Assembly: GCA_902459845.2 (NCBI GenBank)
Contig: CABPSV020000247.1
Coordinates: 1 to 17,500, forward strand
Length of the DNA stretch: 17,500 bases
Source: Hepatocystis sp. ex Piliocolobus tephrosceles
Lineage: Eukaryota; Apicomplexa; Aconoidasida; Haemosporida; Plasmodiidae
Direction of reading: 5' to 3'
In this document: in pieces, positions 10,175-17,500 of the stretch
Numbering within the stretch: the first letter of the stretch is position 1
How the letters are laid out: each line of letters starts with the position of its first letter
Program-made: the position numbers and the translations under genes
Notes under the pieces: generated by a model
The model's database searches: none
What the model was told of the DNA's origin: nothing
Seen by the model: the letters and a program-made list of their open reading frames with translations, nothing else

Positions 10175-10305
10175 TATAAAAGCAAGTAAAATAAATAAAA
10201 ATACTTTTTTAATTTTTATTTTGTACAATTATCTTTTTATTGTTACATTTTTCTATCTTCTAAAGGGTATTTAATAAGAAAATTGGATGAAAAAACATTC
10301 TTCAT
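5701..10305 (-). CDS. Large repeat-rich protein of unknown function, reconstructed with 7 exons
   Basis: Exons in minus-strand order are 10305-10247, 10096-10066, 9948-9884, 9767-9698, 9495-9390, 9248-9199 and 9048-5701. All introns are GT-AG, 116-202 nt long, with T-rich acceptors; phases agree and the total is 1242 residues. The last exon is the obvious long frame. Its frame opens exactly at a T-run plus TAG acceptor (9049-9050), in phase with a GTAAGA donor at 9198. Only 162 bp separate the last upstream stop (9172) from the first ATG (9009) of the long exon, which also favours one gene. Residues 1-127 look partly helical and charged (DDDYCEELNDLREYKK). Residues 176-253 are three 26-residue Trp-rich repeats. 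The rest is Lys/Asn/Ser-rich, with xVSK repeats (about 547-652), N-G/R-S triplets (about 834-922) and an SNN run. The basic C terminus holds MSAEEIAKHK. I do not recognise the family and see no signal peptide or membrane helix. Alternatives: the six small exons are a separate gene, or a further exon lies upstream. Confidence 0.72.
6040..6180 (-). repeat. Ser-Asn/Gly-Ile-Ser low-complexity coding repeat
   Basis: This stretch encodes imperfect SNNS, SGIS and GIS units near the C-terminal part of the large repeat-rich protein. The core is a run of about five S-N-N triplets at roughly 6065-6110. It is a typical Asn-rich low-complexity insertion and has no recognisable fold. Confidence 0.8.
6670..6930 (-). 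repeat. 9-bp coding tandem array, N-G-S / N-R-S triplets
   Basis: There are 28 consecutive 9-bp units at 6670-6921, each encoding Asn-Gly-Ser or Asn-Arg-Ser, plus an Asn-Glu-Ser unit at 6922-6930. The two main unit types differ by one transition (GGA versus AGA in the middle codon). Because the unit length is a multiple of three and avoids stops, every frame on both strands stays open. The long plus-strand open frames here are therefore by-products of the repeat rather than genes. Confidence 0.95.
7474..7790 (-). repeat. 12-bp coding tandem array (xVSK) with 36-bp higher-order unit
   Basis: The basic unit is 12 bp and encodes Asp/Gly/His-Val-Ser-Lys or a Val-Leu-Asn variant. In the middle of the array a 36-bp combination, GVLNHVSKDVSK, recurs about five times with little change, indicating recent amplification of a three-unit block. 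The codons use more G and C (GTA TCG / GAC GTA) than the flanking Asn/Lys-rich sequence. Plus-strand open frames over this stretch are shadows. Confidence 0.9.
8671..8904 (-). repeat. Three 26-residue Trp-rich protein repeats
   Basis: Residues 176-201, 202-227 and 228-253 of the large protein align without gaps. Each begins D-L-(E/K)-(W/Y), has N-(D/N)-(K/R)-x-W-L at positions 10-15 and a further Trp at position 21. The DNA copies are not close to identical, so this is an old protein-level repeat rather than a slippage product. It is probably a helical repeat domain; the residues after it (SIKLNAILYNNP) may be a degenerate fourth unit. I know no named family with this pattern. Confidence 0.85.
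10111..10172. repeat. A20 plus (TAA)14 microsatellite in an intron
   Basis: A run of 20 A (10111-10130) is followed by 14 uninterrupted TAA triplets (10131-10172). It lies inside the first intron (10097-10246) of the reconstructed repeat-rich gene. On the minus strand the A run reads as poly(T) ahead of the acceptor at 10097-10098, so it acts as part of the pyrimidine tract. Confidence 0.9.
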
Positions 10306-10977
10306 TGTTATCTACAATTAAATTAAGAAGCGAAAAAAAAAAAATTGGAAATGTTATACACATGTAAACATACGCATATGTGTATACATATATATAGTTG
10401 TGTGTGTGTGGGGGGGTGCGAATTTATGTTTATAGCTTATTACTTACTTTATTAATATATATGTATATATATATTTTTTTTAATAAGCAAAAACAAAATT
10501 AAAAAGCTATTATTTGTGATAAATTGTATTGCATTTAGTTACATAATATTATACTAAAAAAAACATTTATAAGACTTTCATATAAAGTGTTAATAAAAAA
10601 ATCAGTTACAATTTTTGTAAAACAAAATTGATACCCATAACTTTGAATATTTTGTTTTAAAAAAATAAATTTTCATTTATTACAAAAATGTAATTTGACC
10701 TGTCGTTATTTATATAAATATATGTGACAAAATTCCAATTTATTTATTTTAATTGTTTTTATATTTTAATTTTTTTGTGTATTATTTAAAACAATGAACT
10801 TTAAAAAAAAAAAAATATATATTTAACAACTGTTTATTTTGTTCTAACTTGTCTTATTTTACCTTATTTTAATTTTTTTTTTTTTTTTTTTTTACAACTA
10901 GCTGTTTACATTTTTTTAATTATAAATATTTATAAAATATATTGATAAATATAAACAAAAAATGCTTATGACTCAAG

Positions 10978-11012
<35 letters not shown>

Positions 11013-11127
11013 TCTAATATAAACTTGTATAAGCCTATTTGCTATTTTACACACTTTTTTCGATTTTTCTCTTTTTTGTTCTTGTTTTTGTTCTATATGA
11101 GTGTTATTGGGTTAGTACGTTGTAACT

Positions 11128-11183
<56 letters not shown>

Positions 11184-11990
11184 TGAACAATATTACCCTT
11201 AAAAAAGAAAAAATTATGCACCTGTCATAAAAAAAAATAGCTACAATACATTGTTAAAGCATCATAAATATAGAAATAAAAAAAAAAAATGTAATATAAT
11301 GAACATATTTTTCTTTTTCTTTCATATTCGTATAATATTGTCTATATTTTAATACTTAATTTTGTTAACTGCTTTTTTTTTTTTTTATAATAAAATTTTG
11401 TACATAAAAAATAAGCAATAACTTTTAGTTCACTTATTCAGTGAAATGCATATAACATGGAAATTGTAAATGTCTTATTCAATTTGTTTATTGATTCATT
11501 TGTTTATTATTATTATTATTATTATTATTTTTTTTTTTTGTGTGTATCACATAAAACGTAATTACATATGTTTTTAAGTTTTTAAAATATTTTTTCATTT
11601 CATAAGAAAAAAATATACTTTTGCTTTTTTGTTTTTATTACCACAATTAAAAAATAAATAAATAAAATAAATGAAATAAATAAATAAGTGAAATAAATAA
11701 ATGAATAAAAGGTGGGAAGAAAGGAGAAAGCAAACAAGTAAAAAAACAAAAAAAAATAACTGGAGAAATAAAATAAAAAAAAGATTAGGTGAATACGTAT
11801 TAAACTTACAAATTTCATATAAATTTAAACAACTAAACTAGGTTAATAATTTCTTATAAGCATTTTTTTTTTTTTTTAACTTGGTCACATGAATAAAGTG
11901 TACATAACAAATTTGAAGTATATATTTTTAGAGAATAAAGATCATATAACTAATATGTATAATAACATACATGTCATAATTATTTTATAA
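10306..11990. other. Intergenic region between prefoldin 3 and the repeat-rich gene
   Basis: This region should hold the promoter and leader of the minus-strand repeat-rich gene and the 3' untranslated region of prefoldin subunit 3. It contains a TG/G-rich patch (10401-10419), T runs at 10981-11009 (29 T) and 11133-11180 (48 T), an ATT run near 11506-11528 and AAAT-type repeats at about 11648-11706. A possible extra 5' exon at 10635-10676 is described under findings. A lysine-rich minus frame near 11030-11125 is not convincing as coding. Confidence 0.5.
11133..11180. repeat. 48-nt poly(T) tract
   Basis: An uninterrupted run of 48 T on the plus strand, the longest homopolymer in the window. 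Poly(dA:dT) tracts are common in Plasmodium intergenic DNA and disfavour nucleosomes. Its exact length is likely to be polymorphic and prone to sequencing error. Confidence 0.95.
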
Positions 11991-12428
11991 TTAACTCTGA
12001 TTTTCAGTAGTATCCTTTTCTTTACTATTTTTTTTCATCTCTACATAATTATGAATTCTTGATATATTAATTTCAGTAGTTGATATTTGTTCATGTAACC
12101 ATGTAAGTTCTTTGTCCTAATTTAGAGGGAAAAAAAACAAAGATAAATATAATATTAAATTTTTGTAATATAAAAAGTTTAATACTATTTGTGTTATATG
12201 TAATATAATTTTTGTTTTTTTGTTTTTTTTTATCAATTCATAATAAATATGTTAAAAAAAAATTACCATTTCCTCATGTAAATTTATAGCTCTATCCAAA
12301 TGTTGATTCAAAAGATTGATAGCTTCATTAAATGAGAATTCAACCATTACATTAGCCTAATAAATAAAATATCAAAAATAAGTAAAACAAAAATGAATAA
12401 TAAAAAAAACTTATAACACAAACATGCG

Positions 12429-12459
<31 letters not shown>

Positions 12460-13610
12460 TAACTGTGCATTTCGAAATATAAGTATATAACCCTATAAAT
12501 ATTATAACACGTCTTTCTTTTTTTTTTTTTTCTTTTTTTCTTTTATATTTATAATACCCCTAGCCAAAGTAAAATTTTGCCTGTATTTTCAATTACTCCT
12601 TTAGCATATAAAGATTCTTCTAAAGGGAAATACTGTTCCAAGCTTTTACCTTCATCCATTTCCTATTAAATAAATAATTTACCATTAGGCGAATGTATAT
12701 ATGTATATATGATAGTTATAATTTTCCGATTAACGTAAATTTCATAATAAACAATTGAACATTAATAATATAAAAATATTCCAATATGGTAATATATTTA
12801 TGTAAATGAACCTTTCTTTTGCTGAGCGTGTTTACAACTTTTAAAGCAGCCTTTAATTCAGGTATTTTTTTTTCCGTATTCATTTGTCTAGTTACAAATG
12901 TATGTTCCATAAATTTATATTTTCTGAACGTAAGTAAAATGATTAATATAACAGATTAAAAAAGGAAACAATTTTGGTTGCGTGCTACAACAGTTTTTTA
13001 TGATTGTATTATAAGTGTTTATACAGAAAAAAAAAATAAAAAATAAAAAGCTCATTTCTTATCCATTAAAAATGTAACACTAAAAAATGTAATACTAAAA
13101 AATATAATAAAATAAATAAGCAGAAAAAAGCAAAATCAATATATATTTTCTATATATTCAAATTTATGTCTTATTTATTTAATTTTTTTTTTATTAGTAA
13201 TAATTACAATAAAAGCTCTTTTGCCATACGAAGAACATTTTCCTCATTTTTATTTTTTAGAAATTCTGTTACATGCTCCTGTGTAAAAAAAAAAAAAAAG
13301 ATTAAAGTTAAATTGTTTTTATTTGTGAACTATTTTTGTCATTTAAATTTGTTTATTTATTTGTTTATTTATTTATGTACTTATGTATGTACTTATGTAT
13401 GTACTTATTTATTTTATTTTATTTTTTTGCCTTTTGCTTTTATTAATAATTCACAATAATGTAAAGAATATAAGCACATTTATGAAAATATAGATCTGTG
13501 ATATCACTTTTGCTATAATAATTTATTTTTTTTGTATTTCTAACTATGAAATTTGCTCCTGGGACGTTCCTTATAGATTTTGTATTATCGGTTAAACCCT
13601 CAAAAGACAT
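11991..13610 (-). CDS. PFD3: Prefoldin subunit 3
   Basis: Exons are 13610-13545, 13278-13208, 12923-12812, 12662-12558, 12356-12267 and 12116-11991, all bounded by GT...AG in matching phase, giving 189 residues (the human orthologue VBP1 is about 197). The family pattern is followed end to end: an N-terminal VPGANFIEHVTEFL segment, KYKFME at the first coiled-coil (47-52), the beta-hairpin core KILLWLGANVMVEF (112-125), and the C-terminal helix DKELTWLHEQISTTEINISR (149-168) ending in an Asn-Tyr motif and a charged tail. Prefoldin is a cytosolic hetero-hexamer of two alpha-type and four beta-type subunits that captures unfolded actin and tubulin and passes them to the TRiC/CCT chaperonin; subunit 3 is an alpha-type subunit. 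The start ATG 13610 opens MSFEGLTDNT and is preceded by A/T-rich leader. Donors of exons 1 and 3 (GTTAGA, GTTCAT) are weak but the protein alignment requires them. No defect is visible. Confidence 0.96.
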
Positions 13611-14152
13611 TTTATATTCATATAAAAAATAACAGTAAGTAAAATATAATAAATAAAATAGTACTCTTTTTTTTTTTGTTTTTTTGTAGAAAATTTTAAG
13701 ATTATCATAACAACGTAAAAATAAAATATATATTATTATACATAAAAGCTATCACTTAAAATACATAATATATATATATATATATATATGAATGTTATTA
13801 TGTTTATTTGTTCATATTTTATATATTTTTTTATCTTATTTTTATTTTTTTTATGATTTCTTTTTTAATGTTAAATAAAACTTTTATCAATCTTTTTACT
13901 CATATTGCACGTTTATAATTTTTATTAGTGTGATTAAATTAGTTCCTTCATTTTTACACAAGGAGAAAATAATTTCCTATTTATTTTATTTTTTTTTTTT
14001 TGCAAAAGTAACCCCACTTCGGGTGAAAGTGTTTAAGTTTTGTATTATATTATCTTGAAATGTTTAAACTTAAAACTACAGACTTTTTATTAAATATATG
14101 TACATAATAGTACTTTTTTTTTTTCTTTCTTTTTTTCTTTTTTTTTTTTCTT

Positions 14153-14188
<36 letters not shown>

Positions 14189-15547
14189 ATTTTGTATTTT
14201 TTTTTTCAGTTTTTTACTACTTTTTATATAAACATTAAACTATAACAAAAAGAATTCATATATAAATAATATACAAATAAGCATATTATTATTATATGAA
14301 ACATATTCTTATAATTATAGATTTTACATTTTGTAAATGCTTCTAATATATTTTTCAATTTTTAACTATGTTTTCATAATTTAACATTTTTTAAAGTTTT
14401 ATAAGCTACTTACTAAAATGGTAGTGTTATAATTAATTTACTAAATAAACATATACACATATATATATATATATATACTACATTTTATAAACAAAAATTA
14501 TACCATATACTTTTATCCTTTTTTTTTTTTTAACCCTTTTTTTTTTTTATTTTACCCTTGTTTTATTTATTTTATAGGGATAAAAAGATAGTTAAAAATC
14601 AACATATGCAAAAATATGTAAAAAAACAAAATATAAACCATAAAGACTCTATCAAATAAATAATATAGTGAGATCTGGCATTTTTTTTTTTTTTATCAAC
14701 TTCATTTTAATTCATTATTATCAACTGATACTTAATTTTTATAAAACAAAACTTTCAAATATTTTATATGTTTACTAATATTTTTATTTTTTTTTTATTA
14801 CTGTTGTTCGAGGCTACAGCTACTAGAAAAAATTTTTATTAATTATAAAAATGTAAAAGTATAGGTGTTTTTTTTTTTTTTTTTTTTTTTTTTTTCTGAC
14901 CGTGTATTTATAATTTATGTCTTATTCTTAAAATTTGTAAACAATAAATGTTTGTACTTATATAATACAAATATTAATATGTTTCCTTTTTATAATTTTG
15001 ACATTTAATAAAATGCAAATTAAATTGAATTAAATCAAATTCAAACATTTTCAACATATTCGACATACTCAATTATTCAACATATTCAACCAAATTCAAA
15101 ATAAAAAAATTAATACAACTATTAAATAAATTTTGATATTTGTAAAATAACAGGGATGTTATAAAAAAGTAAAAAAAAAAATTATGCACATGTTTTGATT
15201 ATTAAGCATGGAACATTTCTTTTTAAGATATAAATAATTCTTTTTTTTTCTTTTTTATTAATGTTAGTTTTTAACTGCTTTATCGATTTTAGTGCTTTGT
15301 CATTTCACCATTTCGACATTTATTATGCTACTTTTTTTTTTTTTTTTTCTTTTTTTTCTTATTATTATTGACGCATTTTTATTTTATTTTTTTTTTCTAA
15401 TAAAGATTTATTAAAAATTTTAAATAAAAAAGTAAAAGCTAATTTTTTAAAGCATAAAAAAAAAAAAAAAAAAAAAAAAAGAAGAAGCGAACATAAATTG
15501 TAATCAAATGTCTATATAAAAAAATGTATACATGCACAATGTGTGGT

Positions 15548-15578
<31 letters not shown>

Positions 15579-15999
15579 CAAGCAAAATAAAATAATAATA
15601 ATAATTGTAGAATAATATAATAAATTTACTTACATATATATTTGATATTTGCATTTAATTATTTCACAAATCAATATTACATATCCGGACATCCGTAATT
15701 TAGTGTGTTAAACTGTTAATTTACATAACTATAAAATGTTATGAATCATCCCACTCGTTTTCTTTTTTTTTAAAAATATATTTATATATATTTCTTCTAT
15801 TTTGTTTATTTAAATGTACATACATATAAATATATATACATATATATATATAACTATCCTTTTTTTTTTTTTTTTTTTTTTTCTTTATTTTAAATATAAC
15901 ACCCGTAAATAAAAAATATGCTTCAAATATATAAATATAGCGATTTCTAACTGATAATTTAATAAACGTTTATTTTTTAAAAACATATAAAAAAAAAAA
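13611..15999. other. Long intergenic region between uS8m and prefoldin 3
   Basis: At 2.4 kb this is the longest gene-free stretch in the window, lying between two minus-strand genes. It carries mixed T/C-T tracts (14113-14186), T runs near 14868-14895 and 15862-15882, TA tracts near 13768-13788, 14459-14476 and 15552-15578, and an A run at 15457-15480. A small G+C-rich patch sits at 14002-14037 and another at 15660-15760. Short open frames behind possible acceptors exist (for example after 14578) but none is long enough to call a gene. Confidence 0.5.
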
Positions 16000-16762
16000 T
16001 TAGCAAAAATGCTGATATCCATTATTAACTGCAAATAACATTTTCCCTCCTATACCCATTCGTATACAATCCCTATGGCTGATTACACCACAGGTAGTCT
16101 GCATTACCCAAAGGCCTGTATTGAAACGAGTGCGAAATTTTAGTTCATGTGGTGTTAACCAAATATCTCTACTTGGCTTCGATACCACTCGTATATTTCT
16201 TATAACCTATATAAAAAGCATTTTCAAAAAAAAAAAAAAATAAAATAAAATCATTACAATATGACCTAATAATAACGTATATATATATATATATATATAT
16301 ACATATATACATTTGAACCTGTACAATATGTCAAGCTGTACAAATAAACATAAATACATAAGCACAACTAATATATTAAAATGCACACAAAATGGATGTT
16401 ACGTGTTTATTTTATTGAAAAGTGTGAACATAAATACACGTGTTTATATAAATTCGAACAACTGTGAGTAACATAACATATTTCTACATTTTTTATTTAG
16501 AAGTAATATTTTGTATAAATATCAATATATGTATACTTTCATATGAATATATGTATATGTTTCAGTGTTTCATGATTACTGGAGCCCCTTTATAATGCTT
16601 TAGTAGTATATCGATTTTCGTTCCCTTAATTGCAAACCCCCTAATAAGACCTTCTTTTTGTAGTAACTCGAGAATTTGAACATTTAGTACATGAAATGGA
16701 CATTTTTGAGTCACAGCATCAGCTCGTAGTAAGGATACTACCATTTCACATGCTCTCTGCAT
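16000..16762 (-). CDS. Ribosomal protein uS8, mitochondrial type (2 exons)
   Basis: Exon 1 is 16762-16580 and exon 2 is 16206-16000, with a 373-nt GT-AG intron containing a (TA)n tract. Phases join at 0, giving 129 residues, the usual length of bacterial-type S8. Diagnostic parts are VLNVQILELLQKEGLIRGF (25-43), the exon junction reading GAPVIRNIRVVSKPSR (59-74, the P-V-I-x-x-I-x-R-x-S-K-P-x-R motif), and the C-terminal QTTCGVISHRDCIRMGIGGK (97-116), matching the S-T-S-x-G-V-M-T and V-G-G-E region. uS8 binds the central domain of small-subunit rRNA and is needed for assembly. The parasite plastid genome encodes its own rps8, so a nuclear bacterial-type copy most likely serves mitochondrial ribosomes; that assignment is inference. 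There is no obvious N-terminal extension, so targeting information must be internal, short, or in an unseen upstream exon. The start follows an in-frame stop. Confidence 0.93.
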
Positions 16763-16764
16763 TT

Positions 16765-16785
16765 TTACTTTTTATAAATTTTCAT
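16765..16785 (-). promoter_or_regulatory. Six-codon upstream ORF just before the uS8m start
   Basis: On the minus strand an ATG at 16785 opens a frame of six sense codons (MKIYKK) that stops at 16765, two bases before the uS8m ATG. If it lies in the mRNA leader, ribosomes starting there would have to reinitiate at once. Upstream ATGs are frequent in Plasmodium leaders, so a regulatory role is only possible. Confidence 0.3.
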
Positions 16786-16927
16786 TAGCATGAATAATTA
16801 AAAAAAAAAAATTACCTTTTTTTTTATATGCTTACATATATGCGTTTTTAATAAATATTCATTTTAAAACGTTTTTATTAAAAATATTTTAAAAAATTAA
16901 TTCACATGTTTGAAAAGGATAAAACAA

Positions 16928-17062
16928 ATTATTAATGTTAAAATTATTAATGTTAAAATTATTAATGTTAAAATTGTTAATGTTAAAATTGTTAATGTTA
17001 AAATTGTTAATGTTAAAATTGTTAATGTTAAAATTGCTAATGTTAAAATTGTTAATGTTACA
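16928..17062. repeat. 15-bp minisatellite, 9 units
   Basis: Nine contiguous 15-bp units of the form ATTRYTAATGTTAAA. Units 1-3 have ATTATT, units 4-7 and 9 have ATTGTT, and unit 8 has ATTGCT; the last unit ends in ACA. The variants are grouped, as expected of stepwise expansion. The plus-strand reading (repeats of K-I-V/I-N-V) has no ATG. The minus-strand reading is an Asn-rich FNINN repeat in a frame open from 17104 to 16889, also without an ATG. Confidence 0.95.
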
Positions 17063-17246
17063 ATGGGAGAAATAAAAAGTTACACAAATAGTTAAATAAA
17101 ATAGCTATTTTTATATTTTCCTTTTTACTCTACATGCACTAATTCGAACATTTTATTTTATTTTTAACATATCATATCCTAAATATACAAATACATTTTA
17201 TACGATAAGCTTATTGTACATTTTTTTATGTTTCATTTTACGTATC

Positions 17247-17284
<38 letters not shown>

Positions 17285-17456
17285 ATGTATTTATAAACAT
17301 TAATTTATGTATGTTTTGAAAATCTCTTAATTTATAAACAAAATGTGATATACCTATTTTGTTATTTAATTTTATTAAAAAATGTGTTTTAATTATTGAA
17401 CGTATTAATTTATAAATCAAACAACTTTTTTATGTCATTATTTATAGAACACTTAC

Positions 17457-17500
17457 CGTCACTAATTTTCCAGCAATAATTTTTTTTTTATTTATTTTAT
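17457..17500 (-). CDS. Possible partial exon of a gene continuing past the right edge
   Basis: On the minus strand an open frame reads in from the window edge and ends IIAGKLVT at 17457, immediately before GTAAGT, the strongest 5' splice-site match in the window. The frame is open to base 17500. The following exon is unclear: an acceptor at 17354-17355 opens a frame reading ISHFVYKLRDF, but its phase does not fit this exon end. The product is not recognisable from so little sequence, and the donor match could be chance. Confidence 0.3.

Larger units (their letters stand above)
16763..17500. other. Upstream flank of uS8m and right edge of window
   Basis: Besides the six-codon upstream frame and the 15-bp minisatellite, the region contains a 30-nt T run (17251-17280) and a candidate minus-strand exon end at 17457. 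I cannot support a complete gene here. It should include the promoter and leader of uS8m and perhaps the 3' exons of a gene lying mostly to the right. Confidence 0.45.

Noticed and set aside
11457..11530. Plus-strand frame from ATG 11457 (MEIVNVLFNLFIDSF...)
   Set aside because: Runs into an ATT microsatellite and a T run; short and without neighbours.
14578..14659. Plus-strand 27-codon open frame after a TTTATAG acceptor (DKKIVKNQHM...)
   Set aside because: Too short to stand out at this base composition, and no upstream exon in phase could be found.
14800..14830. GTTCGA-containing patch considered as a tRNA T-arm
   Set aside because: No acceptor stem, anticodon arm or other cloverleaf element surrounds it.
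15727..15755. Minus-strand end reading ENEWDDS followed by a stop, resembling an acidic C terminus
   Set aside because: The frame is closed by a stop a few codons upstream, and there is no credible acceptor or room for a gene before uS8m.
17238..17420. Minus-strand 60-codon frame ending in a poly-Lys run
   Set aside because: No ATG at its start, and the Lys run is just the 30-nt poly(T) tract translated; part of it could still be an exon, but phase does not support it.

Overview
The base composition is extremely A+T-rich, with long poly(A)/poly(T) and (TA)n tracts, short GT-AG introns with T-rich 3' ends, and Asn/Lys-rich low-complexity stretches inside proteins. Together these point to nuclear chromosomal DNA of a malaria parasite (Plasmodium). 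I cannot fix the species from sequence alone. I see no rRNA, tRNA, CRISPR array, insertion sequence or subtelomeric gene family. It looks like core-chromosome sequence.

Layout. (1) 554-2064, plus: a five-exon gene for a 272-residue alpha/beta-hydrolase-like membrane protein whose nucleophile position reads Tyr instead of Ser. (2) 3310-4878, plus: an intronless gene for a 522-residue, six-helix, rhomboid-like protein with a large low-complexity insert before helix 6; the active-site Ser is present but the His is not evident. (3) 5701-10305, minus: a gene I reconstruct with seven exons (1242 residues). Its last exon is the obvious 1100-codon reading frame, and six small upstream exons join it in consistent phase. 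It carries three 26-residue Trp-rich repeats and several low-complexity arrays; its function is unknown. (4) 11991-13610, minus: prefoldin subunit 3 in six exons (189 residues), a secure identification. (5) 16000-16762, minus: ribosomal protein uS8 of the mitochondrial type, in two exons (129 residues). (6) At the right edge, a minus-strand splice donor suggests another gene entering from outside the window.

The remaining sequence is intergenic: 1-553, 2065-3309, 4879-5700, 10306-11990, 13611-15999 and 16763-17500. It is dominated by homopolymers and microsatellites, plus a nine-unit 15-bp minisatellite at 16928-17062. Genes 1 and 2 run convergently to genes 3-5. Nothing suggests a shared pathway: prefoldin is a cytosolic chaperone, uS8 belongs to organelle translation, and the two membrane proteins and the repeat protein are uncharacterised.

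The most notable points are two neighbouring proteins with enzyme folds but altered active sites (a pseudo-hydrolase candidate and a pseudo-rhomboid candidate), and the exon chain showing that the large repeat protein is longer than its single long frame. All exon structures were built by eye from splice signals, phase and codon content; transcript data would settle them.
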